Source: Sphingomonas sp. AOB5
Lineage (GTDB): Bacteria > Pseudomonadota > Alphaproteobacteria > Sphingomonadales > Sphingomonadaceae
Direction: 5' to 3'
DNA length: 64,000 nt
NCBI RefSeq assembly: GCF_029433115.1
Contig: NZ_JARNTV010000007.1
Span: 46,445-110,444, forward strand
Within the stretch, counting starts at the first letter, position 1; the number at the start of each line of letters is the position of its first letter. Both the position numbers and the translations under genes were made by a program. Shown here piece by piece: positions 43,774 through 52,091 of this stretch. The notes beneath the pieces are model-generated. The model was given only the letters and a program-made list of their open reading frames with translations. It ran no database searches and was not told where the DNA came from.

Positions 43774-45447
43774 GTGGAAGGATTTTCGCTCAAGAGCCGT
43801 GCAATCGCCTTCGCGATGTGCGCCGGTGCGGTGGCGTTTATCCTTGCGCTCGCCGCCTCGTCGCGTGGCGAGGTCAGCGTCGACAGTGCCGGGCGCGCGC
43901 TGACCGCTGCGATCATCTGTGGCGTGATGTGCTGGGCCTCGGCCGAGCGAACCATCGCGGCGACTGCCGGTGCCATCGACGCCGCGATCGCGCGCCTGTC
44001 CCGCGCCGCCAATGGCGACCTGGAAAGCGAAATCCCCGAGGAAGTCATCGAATGCGTGCCGCCGCTCGCCGAGGCAATGGATGGCCTGTTCCGCCAGCTC
44101 CATGCCAATCTGGAAAGCGTGCAGCGGCTGGCGATGTTCGATTCGGTGACCAACCTGCCCAATCGCACCCATTTCCGGCGCAGTTGCGAAGCGCTGCTCG
44201 ATACGATGGGGCCGGACGAGAAGGCGGTACTCTATTTCATCGATCTCGACCGCTTCAAGGCGGTGAACGACACGATGGGTCATGCCGCGGGCGATCAGTT
44301 GCTCGGCATGGTCGCAAACCGGCTGCGTTCGGTGGCCGAGCGCTTCGTCGCAGGTGCCGATGGCCGTCAGGTTCTGATCGGCCGGCTGGCGGGCGACGAG
44401 TTCACCATGTTCGTACCGGATCTGAAGGATCTGCGCGATGCGGATCGAATCGGTCAGGGAATCCTGAGCGCGATGAGCCAGCCGTTCGAGCTGGCCGAGC
44501 AGGAGATCAGTATCGGCGCCTCGATCGGCATCGTGCTGCGCCCCGAGCATGGCGCGACACTGCACGAACTGATGCGCGCTGCCGATGCCGCCATGTACCA
44601 TGCCAAGGCGAGCGGCCGCGGACGGACCGAGCATTTCACCGAAGCGCTGGCGGCGGAGATCGCCGAGCGCGCGCAGCTGGAAAGCGATCTGCGCGAAGCC
44701 GTGTCCAAGGATCAGTTCGCGCTGGTCTATCAGCCGCAGATCGCGGCGCATGACGGCCGTATCGTCGGTGCTGAGGCGCTGCTGCGCTGGAAGCACCCGG
44801 ACGGCCTGAAGATGCCGGTCGCTTTCCTGCAGCGTGCCGAAGAGACCGGGCTGATCGTCGAAATCGGCGAATGGGTGCTCCAGAATGTCGCCGAGACCAT
44901 CTCGCGCTGGGGACGCTTGGGCATCGAGCAGCGCATGGCGGTGAACATCAGCCAGCGCCAGATCGACCACGCCACCTTCTTCCGCCGGCTGGGCGAAGCG
45001 ATGCGCGCCGCGGATGCGCCTGCGCACCTGCTCGAACTTGAGATCAGCGAGACGCTGGCGATGCATTGTTCCGACGATGTGATCGAAGCGATTGCCGCAC
45101 TGCGCGCCGACGGGGCGAGCATCGCGATCGACGATTTCGGGACGGGCTATTCGAACATCGCGCGGTTGCGGCATCTGCCGGTCGATCGGGTGAAGCTGGA
45201 CCGCAGCCTGATCGAGCATGTCGCCGATCAGGCCGAGGCGCGGACCATCGCACAGGCAGTGATCGCGCTGGTGCACGGCCTTGGCTGCGAAGCCGTGGCC
45301 GAGGGCATCGAAAATGAGGACCAGGCGATGGTGCTGCGCGTGATCGGATGCGACGTGCTGCAGGGCTATTCGATCGCCGCGCCGATGCCGGAAGAGGCGT
45401 TCCTGAACTGGGTGCGTGACGAACGCGGGACGCGGGCTGCGGGTTAG
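43774..45447 (+). CDS. GGDEF-EAL membrane protein, likely c-di-GMP phosphodiesterase
   Basis: 557 residues from a GTG. Two transmembrane segments (about 7-27 and 42-58), a HAMP-like linker, a GGDEF domain (about 125-290) with FIDLDRFKAVNDTMGH and the degenerate active site AGDEF instead of GGDEF, then an EAL domain (about 305-545). The EAL catalytic set is complete: AEALLRW, VNISQ, LELEISE, DDFGTGYSN, KLDRSL and VAEGIEN. I therefore infer a c-di-GMP phosphodiesterase whose GGDEF part is regulatory or weakly active. No long T-run terminator precedes it. Confidence 0.88.
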   Translation: MEGFSLKSRAIAFAMCAGAVAFILALAASSRGEVSVDSAGRALTAAIICGVMCWASAERTIAATAGAIDAAIARLSRAANGDLESEIPEEVIECVPPLAEAMDGLFRQLHANLESVQRLAMFDSVTNLPNRTHFRRSCEALLDTMGPDEKAVLYFIDLDRFKAVNDTMGHAAGDQLLGMVANRLRSVAERFVAGADGRQVLIGRLAGDEFTMFVPDLKDLRDADRIGQGILSAMSQPFELAEQEISIGASIGIVLRPEHGATLHELMRAADAAMYHAKASGRGRTEHFTEALAAEIAERAQLESDLREAVSKDQFALVYQPQIAAHDGRIVGAEALLRWKHPDGLKMPVAFLQRAEETGLIVEIGEWVLQNVAETISRWGRLGIEQRMAVNISQRQIDHATFFRRLGEAMRAADAPAHLLELEISETLAMHCSDDVIEAIAALRADGASIAIDDFGTGYSNIARLRHLPVDRVKLDRSLIEHVADQAEARTIAQAVIALVHGLGCEAVAEGIENEDQAMVLRVIGCDVLQGYSIAAPMPEEAFLNWVRDERGTRAAG

Positions 45448-45464
45448 TCCGTCCCGTATATAAA

Positions 45465-45565
45465 CCCTTCTCCCTTGATGGGAGGATGAGGGTGAGCTCT
45501 CCTCATATGGCTGTCACATGAGGAGAGCTCACCCCCACCCAACCCTCCCCCATCAAGGGGGAGGG
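45465..45565. repeat. Composite palindromic intergenic repeat
   Basis: A central perfect 16-bp stem (45491-45506 and 45518-45533, loop of 11) is flanked by outer arms that also pair (CCCTTCTCCCTTGATGGG against CCATCAAGGGGGAGGG). It lies between convergent genes. It differs in sequence from the two repeats at 16.9 and 18.6 kb but has a similar layout. Confidence 0.75.
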
Positions 45566-45596
45566 CTATCGCCAAGTGCCACGCCATCGGATCAAA

Positions 45597-46712
45597 CTAG
45601 GCGAACACCCGCTTCAGCACTTCGCGATAAGTCTCGCTCAGCGCCTCAAGGTCGCGGACCGCGACGGCTTCGTCGAGCTTGTGCATCGTCGCGTTGACCA
45701 GCCCGAATTCGACCACCGGACAAAGCTTCGAAAGGAAACGCGCGTCAGAGGTGCCGCCGGTGGTGGAGAGTTCGGGGCGGATGCCCAGCGTCGCCTCCGC
45801 GGCGTCCTGCACCAGCGTGGAAAGATCACCTGGCGCGGTCAGGAAGGCTTCGCCATAGACGGTGCCTTTCACGATCGCGGTCGGGGCGTGACGCTTCACG
45901 ATCTCGGTGATCCGCGCCACCAGATCGGTGCCCTTGTGCAGATCGTTGAAGCGGATGCTCAGGCGCGCGCTGGCATGGGCCGGGATGACGTTCCCGGCAG
46001 GATTGCCCACGGTCACGTCGGTCGGCTCGATATTCGATGCCTGGAACCAGTCGGTCCCCTCGTCCAGCACGATGCCGTCGATCTCGGCCAGCGCGTTCAC
46101 GAGGCGCGGGATCGGATTGTCGGCGAGGTGGGGATAGGCGACATGGCCCTGCTTGCCGGGCACGTCGATCCACACGATCGTCGAGCCGCGGCGGCCGATC
46201 TTGATCGTGTCGCCCAGTCGATTGGCCGAGCTGGGTTCGCCGACCAGACACAAATCCGGGATCAGGTTACAGGCCTTCATATGTTCGATCAGAGTCGGCG
46301 TGCCGTAGGTGGCCGGGCCTTCCTCGTCGCCGGTGATGATCATCGAGACGGTGCCATCGGTCTCCATGCCGGCGACCGCGGCGACAAAGGCGGCGATCGA
46401 ACCCTTCATGTCGACCGCGCCGCGGCCATAGAGCAGGCCGCCGCGAATTTCGGGTGCGAAGGGTTCGCTTTCCCAGCCCTTGCCCGGCGGGACGACGTCG
46501 AGATGCCCGGCGAACGCGAAGTGGCGGCCGCCGGTGCCGCGTACCGCGAGCAGGTTCTCGACCGGACCGTCAGGCGCTTCGCCCTCGACGAAACGCTCGA
46601 CCTTGAAGCCCAGGGGGAGGAGCGCGGCTTCGAGGACGTCGAACACCTTGCCGGTGGCCGGGGTCACGCTCTCGGCCGCCATCAGCGCCTTGGCCAGTTC
46701 GACGACGTCCAT
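45597..46712 (-). CDS. dapE: Succinyl-diaminopimelate desuccinylase
   Basis: 371 residues. The dinuclear zinc ligands are in FAGHLDVVPPG, GRGAVDMKG, TGDEEGPATYG (catalytic Glu), LVGEPSS and FGLVNATMHKLDE. DapE hydrolyses N-succinyl-LL-diaminopimelate in lysine and peptidoglycan synthesis. I chose ATG 46712 (MDVVELAKALMAAES), where the family begins; longer readings run into the upstream gene in another frame. Convergent with the GGDEF-EAL gene. Confidence 0.96.
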   Translation of the reverse strand: MDVVELAKALMAAESVTPATGKVFDVLEAALLPLGFKVERFVEGEAPDGPVENLLAVRGTGGRHFAFAGHLDVVPPGKGWESEPFAPEIRGGLLYGRGAVDMKGSIAAFVAAVAGMETDGTVSMIITGDEEGPATYGTPTLIEHMKACNLIPDLCLVGEPSSANRLGDTIKIGRRGSTIVWIDVPGKQGHVAYPHLADNPIPRLVNALAEIDGIVLDEGTDWFQASNIEPTDVTVGNPAGNVIPAHASARLSIRFNDLHKGTDLVARITEIVKRHAPTAIVKGTVYGEAFLTAPGDLSTLVQDAAEATLGIRPELSTTGGTSDARFLSKLCPVVEFGLVNATMHKLDEAVAVRDLEALSETYREVLKRVFA

Positions 46713-46779
46713 CCTGCTTCCCGCTTTCCAATCCTGTTGCCGGGCCATAGCATGGCGGCGCACCGCGTCGAGGGAAGCG

Positions 46780-47103
46780 ATGATCGGATCGATGATAGCA
46801 ATGCTGTTGGCGCAAGGCGCGCCGCTCGACGTTCCCGCGCGCTGCCGCGCGGTGGCGCTGCGGATCGAGCGGACCAGCAATATCGCGGTGAGCAAGCTGG
46901 AGGGCTATTACGCCAGCGAGCCGCAGGCGGTGCAGGATGCCGCCTTCCTCCGCCGGGTGCGCGAACTGCGCGCGGCACAGGCGCTCGCGAAGGCGATCCG
47001 CAGAGCTTATCCGGGACAGGCCTATCGCGACGCGCAGGTCGATGCGCTGCCCTGGGCGACGGTGATCGCCGAGGGCGAAGCCTGCCGCGACGGGACCCGC
47101 TGA
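46780..47103 (+). CDS. Protein of unknown function
   Basis: 107 residues, start ATG 46780 with GAGGGA upstream. The N-terminus has a short hydrophobic stretch (MIAMLLAQGAPLDVP) that may be a weak signal peptide; the rest is predicted helical and Ala/Arg rich (for example RVRELRAAQALAKAIRRAYPG). Two cysteines. No family recognised. It is followed two bases later by the cupin gene on the same strand. Confidence 0.6.
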   Translation: MIGSMIAMLLAQGAPLDVPARCRAVALRIERTSNIAVSKLEGYYASEPQAVQDAAFLRRVRELRAAQALAKAIRRAYPGQAYRDAQVDALPWATVIAEGEACRDGTR

Positions 47104-47105
47104 CG

Positions 47106-47552
47106 ATGCCCAAGCTCGATCTCGATGCCATCCCGCAGACCAACGCCACCGGCTATCCGCCCGAGCATGCCGCACAGGTGCAGGGCCGCTGGTATCGCCG
47201 CATGGCGCCGGCCAGCGGGATCACCGATTTCGGATACAGCCATGTCACGCTGAAGCCCGGCGCATGGTCGTCGCAGCGGCACTGGCATGAGGGGGAGGAC
47301 GAGTTCGTCGTGATGCTCTCGGGCGAGGCGGTGCTGGTCGACGATTCGGGCGAGAGCATCATGCGGCCGGGCGATATTGCCGCCTTCGCCAAGAATGATG
47401 GCAACGGCCATGTGCTGCAGAACCGCAGCGACACGGATTGCGTGTTCGTGGCGGTGGGCAAGCCCAGCGAGACCGCGTGCCACTATCCCGATATCGACAT
47501 GCACCTGTTTCCCGGCACCGGATTTCGCCGCAAGGATGGCAGCGATTTCTGA
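47106..47552 (+). CDS. Cupin-domain protein
   Basis: 148 residues. SSQRHWHEGEDEFVVMLSGEAVLVDD holds cupin motif 1 (H-x-H-x4-E) and RPGDIAAFAKNDGNGHVLQN motif 2 (with the later histidine), so a metal-binding double-stranded beta-helix. This subgroup often acts on sugars or small acids, but no substrate is clear. Likely co-transcribed with the small protein before it. Confidence 0.85.
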   Translation: MPKLDLDAIPQTNATGYPPEHAAQVQGRWYRRMAPASGITDFGYSHVTLKPGAWSSQRHWHEGEDEFVVMLSGEAVLVDDSGESIMRPGDIAAFAKNDGNGHVLQNRSDTDCVFVAVGKPSETACHYPDIDMHLFPGTGFRRKDGSDF

Positions 47553-47615
47553 GGCCTGAGCGGTGTACAGGTGCGTGGCATCCCTCTAGGAGAGCGCCAT
47601 AATCCTGGAGGGCAG

Positions 47616-48554
47616 ATGCGGAAGATTCTGGTTACCGGCGGCGCCGGCAATGTCGGCGGCAGCCTGGCGCGGCGTCTTGCGGCGAATCCCGACAATTATG
47701 TGGTGATCGTCGACGATCTGACCACCGGCAATCGCGACAAGCTTCCCCGTACTTCCGGAGACAATTGGCGCTTCGTCCGCGCGGATGCGAACCGCAAGGA
47801 GGACATGTCGCCGATCTTCACCGCCGAGCGGTTCGACGCGGTGTTCCATTATGCCGCCGTCGTCGGCGTACAGCGGACGTTGGCCAATCCGAAGCTGGTG
47901 CTGAACGACATCCATGGCTTCGAGACGGTGCTGGATCTCGCCAAGAATACCGGCGTGAAGCGGGTGTTCTTCTCGTCGAGCTCCGAAGTCTATGGCGAGC
48001 CGTTCGAAATCCCGCAGCGCGAGGATACCACGCCGCTCAACTCGCGGCTGCCCTATGCGGTGGTGAAGAATGTGGGTGAGTCCTACTTCCGCACCTACAC
48101 GCAGGAATTCGGCCTGCCGCACACCATCTTCCGCTTCTTCAACACCTATGGTCCGCTGCAGAGCACGGATTTCGTGATGTCGAAGTTCCTCACCGCGGCG
48201 CAGGCGGGCAAGGACATCACCCTGTACGGCGACGGGATGCAGACCCGGACCTTCTGCTATGTCGACGACAATCTGGATTTCACCGAGAAGCTGCTCGAGC
48301 AGGACCTCGGCCTGAACGACACGATCAATGTCGGCAATGCCGAGGAACTGACGATCCGCGAACTGGCCGAGACGGTGATCCGCCTGACCGGTTCCAGCTC
48401 GAAGATCGTCCACCTGCCGCCGCTCGCCGAGGGCGATATGACGCGGCGCTGCCCCGACGTGTCGAAGATGCTCGATATCCTGGGGCGTCCGCTGGTGACG
48501 CTGGAAGAGGGTATCAAGAAGATGATGGCCGCCGAGCGGGACGGGGTGGCCTGA
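47616..48554 (+). CDS. NAD-dependent sugar epimerase/dehydratase family protein
   Basis: 312 residues. An extended SDR: GGAGNVGGSLARRL binds NAD, SSSSEVYGEP and YAVVKN form the Ser/Tyr-Lys catalytic set, and RFFNTYGPLQ and GDGMQTRTFCYVDDN are typical of UDP-glucuronate decarboxylase or UDP-GlcNAc 4-epimerase relatives. Substrate uncertain. GGAGG five bases upstream supports ATG 47616. A hairpin lies just after the stop. Confidence 0.88.
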   Translation: MRKILVTGGAGNVGGSLARRLAANPDNYVVIVDDLTTGNRDKLPRTSGDNWRFVRADANRKEDMSPIFTAERFDAVFHYAAVVGVQRTLANPKLVLNDIHGFETVLDLAKNTGVKRVFFSSSSEVYGEPFEIPQREDTTPLNSRLPYAVVKNVGESYFRTYTQEFGLPHTIFRFFNTYGPLQSTDFVMSKFLTAAQAGKDITLYGDGMQTRTFCYVDDNLDFTEKLLEQDLGLNDTINVGNAEELTIRELAETVIRLTGSSSKIVHLPPLAEGDMTRRCPDVSKMLDILGRPLVTLEEGIKKMMAAERDGVA

Positions 48555-48558
48555 TCTA

Positions 48559-48586
48559 AAATCCTCCCCTTGGCGGGGGAGGATTT
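48559..48586. terminator. Bidirectional terminator
   Basis: AAATCCTCCCC (48559-48569) and GGGGAGGATTT (48576-48586) form a perfect 11-bp stem with a 6-base loop, giving A-rich and T-rich ends on each strand. It lies between convergent stop codons of the epimerase and GST genes. Confidence 0.8.
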
Positions 48587-49250
48587 AGGTGGTGGGATCC
48601 ATCTCGAACTTCTCGAGCACCCAGTCCTCGGCCTGGGCGCCGGCGATCCAGTCCTGCATGAAGCGGTGCTGAAGCACGGCGTTCATATAGGCCGGCGCGA
48701 AGCGGGCAACCGGCAGGGTGTAGGTGACGAAGCGCGTCACCACCGGCGCGAACATGATATCGACCGCGCCGAATTCGCCGAACAGGAACTCGCCATTGCC
48801 GCCGTAGCGGGCGCGGGCCTGTGCCCATAGTTCCATGATCCGGCCGATTTCGAGCATCACGTCCTCGTCCGGCGCCTTGGGCGGATAGACCTGACGGATG
48901 TTCATGCCGTGCTTGCGGCGCAGCGAGGCAAAGCCGGAGTGCATTTCGGCCGCCATCGAGCGGGCCATGGCGCGGGCGCCGGGGTCCTTGGGCCAGAACT
49001 TCGTATTGCCGGTCTTGTCGTTGAGATATTCGACGATGGCGAGGCTGTCCCACACCACCGCTTCGCCATCCCACAGGATCGGCACCTTGCCCGACGAAGG
49101 CGCGAACTCGTCGCCCTCGCGGCGCTTGTCCCAGTCGCCGTCATATAGCGGGACGACGACTTCCTCGAACGCCAGCCCCGAGAGCTTGCAGGCGAGCCAG
49201 CCGCGGAGCGACCAGGACGAATAGGCCTTGTTGCCGATGATGAGCTTCAT
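48585..49250 (-). CDS. Glutathione S-transferase family protein
   Basis: 221 residues. N-terminal domain: IIGNKAYSSWSLRGWLACKLSGL (active-site serine region) and GKVPILWDGEAVVWDSLAIVEYL (cis-Pro and Ser/Glu contacts of glutathione). The C-terminal half is helical. Substrate unknown. Convergent with the epimerase gene, whose hairpin overlaps its end by two bases. Confidence 0.85.
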   Translation of the reverse strand: MKLIIGNKAYSSWSLRGWLACKLSGLAFEEVVVPLYDGDWDKRREGDEFAPSSGKVPILWDGEAVVWDSLAIVEYLNDKTGNTKFWPKDPGARAMARSMAAEMHSGFASLRRKHGMNIRQVYPPKAPDEDVMLEIGRIMELWAQARARYGGNGEFLFGEFGAVDIMFAPVVTRFVTYTLPVARFAPAYMNAVLQHRFMQDWIAGAQAEDWVLEKFEMDPTT

Positions 49251-49269
49251 GAGGGTGGCGATAACGCGG

Positions 49270-50397
49270 TCAGCGGGTCGGGTCGATCAGATACTTTTCG
49301 CCGGTGGCCTTGCGCGAATAGGCCTGCAGCGTGGCCGGATCGAGCGCGTCGCGGAGCGAGATCGTCGCGGTGTAATGGCTGGCGAAGGTCGTCGTCAGCT
49401 CCGCCGCGACGCGCGCGCGCATCCGGCCGACCGTCTCGGCGCCTGCCTTCATCATGAAGGGCGTCAGCAGGAAGCCGGACACGCCCCAGGCGAGGCCATA
49501 GCTGCGGTCGAGCGGCGTCGGGCCGAGATCGAGCGCGCCATAGATATAGACCTGCTTGTGCACGCTGGAGCCATAGCGGCTGTATGCGGTGGCCTTGCGG
49601 TTCGCGGCGGTTTCCATCGCGCGCAGGATGCGGTTGGCGAGTGTGCCGCCGCCGATCGCGTCGAAGGCGATGGTGGCGCCGGTCTCGGTCAGCGCGTCGG
49701 CCAGATCGGCGTCGAACGTTTCGCTGCTGCTGTCGAGGATGTACTTCGCGCCGATCTCGCGCAGGATCGCGGCCTGTGCGTCGCTGCGCACGATGTTCAC
49801 CAGATCGACGCCATCGGCGATGCAGATGCGGTTGAGCATCTGGCCGAGGTTCGACGCGGCGGCGGTGTGGACCAGCGCGCTGTGACCCTCCGCGCGCATC
49901 GTCTCGACCATGGCCAGCGCGGTGAGCGGATTGACGAAGGCCGAGGCGCCTTCGGCCGCGGTCGTGCCGTCGGGCAGGGGGAAGCATTCGCCGACGCGGG
50001 CGATGCGATATTCGGCGTACATCGATCCGCCAATGACGGCGACGCGCTTGCCGATCAGACCCTCGGCACCGGCACCCGCGGCGATCACCGTGCCCGCGCC
50101 TTCATTGCCCACGGTCATCGACTCGTCGTGGCGTGCGGCCACGAAGGGGAGGCGCTGGGCAGGGACCTGTGCGGTGATGGTCGGGCGGTCGGCCGATCCG
50201 CCGCCGATGGCAGTGGTCACGTCGGCGGGACCGGTGAGCAGGCCGAGATCGGACGGGTTGATCGGCGCAGCCTCGACCTTGACCAGCACCTCGCCGGCTT
50301 CAAGCGCGCGGATCGGCACTTCGGTGAGTTCGAGCTTCAGTTCGCCGCCCGAGGTGATGGTCGAGCGGAGTTCGAGGCCGGAGGTGGGCAGGGTCAT
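49270..50397 (-). CDS. Zinc-type alcohol dehydrogenase / quinone oxidoreductase
   Basis: 375 residues. A medium-chain dehydrogenase/reductase with GroES-like N-terminal part (PINPSDLGLL, GNEGAGTVIAAG) and a Rossmann half (AASNLGQMLNRI, AFDAIGGGTLANRI). No catalytic zinc ligands of the ADH type are evident, so a quinone-reductase-like (NADPH:quinone oxidoreductase) activity is more likely. Substrate unknown. Confidence 0.82.
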   Translation of the reverse strand: MTLPTSGLELRSTITSGGELKLELTEVPIRALEAGEVLVKVEAAPINPSDLGLLTGPADVTTAIGGGSADRPTITAQVPAQRLPFVAARHDESMTVGNEGAGTVIAAGAGAEGLIGKRVAVIGGSMYAEYRIARVGECFPLPDGTTAAEGASAFVNPLTALAMVETMRAEGHSALVHTAAASNLGQMLNRICIADGVDLVNIVRSDAQAAILREIGAKYILDSSSETFDADLADALTETGATIAFDAIGGGTLANRILRAMETAANRKATAYSRYGSSVHKQVYIYGALDLGPTPLDRSYGLAWGVSGFLLTPFMMKAGAETVGRMRARVAAELTTTFASHYTATISLRDALDPATLQAYSRKATGEKYLIDPTR

Positions 50398-50407
50398 GAC
50401 GGGCCTT

Positions 50408-51550
50408 TCAGAGCCGGAGGTGGATGCCGCGCCGGTGCAGGGGGATCAGCACGGCGAGGACGATCAGGAGGATGACGAGCGCGTAGAGGAACGACGCCAG
50501 ATAGGGATCGGGGATCACCGCGTTGATCTGGGCGAAGCCCCATTGGTTGATGTTGCCGCCGCCGGGCAGGATCGGCTTGAGGCAGGCAATCGCGATCAGC
50601 AGCGACAGGACATAGCCGAGGATCGCGTTCATCCCGAAGATATGGAGCGGGGTGAGCAGCCGTTTCGCGGTCTCGCTGGCACTGGCGAGCATGCAGGTGG
50701 CGAGCAGGACCGCCGACAGGCCGGTGGTGAACAGCGCGAAGCTGGGGGTCCAGATGCGCTTGTTGAGAGGCATCCACAGGCTGAAGACCCAGCCGGCCAT
50801 GGCGAGCAGGGCACCCATACCGAGGATCCGCAGCACCGCCTTGCCCGGCTCGAACTTCCACAGCCATGCCGCCAGCATGCCGAACAGCACATTGGCGAGC
50901 GCGGGCAGGGTGGAGAGCAGCCCTTCGGGATCATAGACGATATTGCCCGCCGCATCGGTGCCGAAGCGCCAGATATGGGCAGTGCCGAACACGCTGCGAT
51001 CGACCCAGCCGGCCAGATTTCCCTCGGGCGTGAGCAGGCCCGCGCCTTGCCCGGGAACGGGGATGAACATCAGCAGCAGCCAATAGAGGATCAGCGCGTC
51101 GATCGCCGCCATCAGCAGGAAAAGCGGCTGGATTTGCGCGCGGCCCTCGGCATCGCGGCGGGCGGTGGCGATGGCCCAGGCGGAGACGAGGACATAGCAG
51201 AGCGCGATCCGCTGAAGCACGCCCATGAAGCGGAAATGCTCGATATCCGGCCGGGCAAGCAGCTGGATCACCCAGGCGATCAGCACCAGCGAAGCAGCGC
51301 GGCGCAGGATTCGCCACCAGCTCGATCCGTCGATCCGGCGCGGGAAGGACAGGCCCAGCGCCGCGCCGACCGCGAACAGGAAGGCGGGAAAGACCAGATC
51401 GGTGGGGGTGAAGCCGTGCCACGCGGCATGATCGAGCGGCCACCAGACATGTGCGCCCGATCCCGGCGTGTTGACCAGGATCATCCCCGCGACTGCGAGG
51501 CCGCGGAAAATGTCGAGGCCTTCGAGGCGGCCGGCTGTGGCTGCGGTCAT
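50408..51550 (-). CDS. HGSNAT-like membrane acyltransferase
   Basis: 380 residues with about ten transmembrane segments. The N-terminal GLDIFRGLAVAGMILVNTPGS is the conserved heparan-alpha-glucosaminide N-acetyltransferase (DUF1624/DUF5009) signature, and GVLQRIALCYVLV and FGMNAILGYVLSLL follow. The bacterial relatives are thought to acetylate sugars on the outer side of the membrane, often with GlcNAc catabolism genes; none are visible here. It ends ten bases before the quinone reductase gene start, so the two may be co-transcribed. Divergent from the marR gene; the palindrome over the marR start could also affect it. Confidence 0.8.
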   Translation of the reverse strand: MTAATAGRLEGLDIFRGLAVAGMILVNTPGSGAHVWWPLDHAAWHGFTPTDLVFPAFLFAVGAALGLSFPRRIDGSSWWRILRRAASLVLIAWVIQLLARPDIEHFRFMGVLQRIALCYVLVSAWAIATARRDAEGRAQIQPLFLLMAAIDALILYWLLLMFIPVPGQGAGLLTPEGNLAGWVDRSVFGTAHIWRFGTDAAGNIVYDPEGLLSTLPALANVLFGMLAAWLWKFEPGKAVLRILGMGALLAMAGWVFSLWMPLNKRIWTPSFALFTTGLSAVLLATCMLASASETAKRLLTPLHIFGMNAILGYVLSLLIAIACLKPILPGGGNINQWGFAQINAVIPDPYLASFLYALVILLIVLAVLIPLHRRGIHLRL

Positions 51551-51594
51551 GCTTCCCCTCCGCGTGCGAGGATGGAACGAAACGTTGTGTCTCG

Positions 51595-51610
51595 CAACCG
51601 AAACGGGTTG
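51595..51610. promoter_or_regulatory. Inverted repeat CAACC...GGTTG in the marR divergent region
   Basis: CAACC (51595-51599) and GGTTG (51606-51610) with six bases between, in the 83-base gap between the divergent acyltransferase and marR genes. It could be part of the promoter or an operator for either gene. Confidence 0.35.
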
Positions 51611-51621
51611 TACCGATGCTG

Positions 51622-51650
51622 TGATGCATATACATGATGTATATGCATCA
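51622..51650. promoter_or_regulatory. Perfect 29-bp palindrome over the marR start codon
   Basis: TGATGCATATACAT (51622-51635), one central G (51636), then ATGTATATGCATCA (51637-51650): a 14-bp perfect inverted repeat. The candidate start codons of marR (51634, 51637, 51643) lie inside it. MarR repressors bind AT-rich palindromes of this size, so it is a likely autoregulatory operator. Confidence 0.7.
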
Positions 51651-52074
51651 TGATCTTCCCGATGGTCCGTGCGCCTGCACGACGCTGCGCAAGGCGGCGC
51701 GTGCGGTGGGGCGCGTCTATGACGAGGCGCTGGCCGATAACGGCATGACCACCGCGCAGTTCGCGATCCTGCGTCATGTGTCGCGCGGGGAACCGCTGCC
51801 GCTTTCGCGGCTGGCCGACAGCCTGATGATGGACCGGACCTCGCTGTACCGTGCGATCGCGCCGATCGAGGCGCGGGGCTGGGTGACGGTTGTCGCCGGG
51901 CCGGGCAAGGCCAAGCTGGCGTCGCTGACCCCGGAGGGCCGTGTCGCGATGGAAGGCGCCGAAGCCGATTGGGGCGCGGTGCAGCAACGCATCGTCGGCG
52001 CGATGGGCGCCGAGCAATGGGCGGGGCTGCAGGCCTCGCTCCGCACCCTCACCGATCTCGCCCAGCACGCCTGA
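51634..52074 (+). CDS. MarR-family transcriptional regulator
   Basis: 146 residues. The winged helix is clear: AQFAILRHVSRGEPLPLSRLADSLMMDRTSLYRAIAPIEARGW, then the wing and LTPEGRVAMEGAE. MarR dimers usually repress a nearby efflux gene and release DNA on binding phenolic or aromatic ligands. The start is uncertain because ATG 51634, 51637 and 51643 all lie in the palindrome and no ribosome-binding site is visible; the mRNA may be nearly leaderless. The MFS gene starts 17 bases after the stop. Confidence 0.85.
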   Translation: MMYMHHDLPDGPCACTTLRKAARAVGRVYDEALADNGMTTAQFAILRHVSRGEPLPLSRLADSLMMDRTSLYRAIAPIEARGWVTVVAGPGKAKLASLTPEGRVAMEGAEADWGAVQQRIVGAMGAEQWAGLQASLRTLTDLAQHA

Positions 52075-52091
52075 ACCCGGAAAGCCAAGCC

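Noticed and set aside
45576..47105. Long upstream extension of the cupin gene through dapE
   Set aside because: It is antisense to dapE; the cupin domain starts at MPKLDLD (47106).
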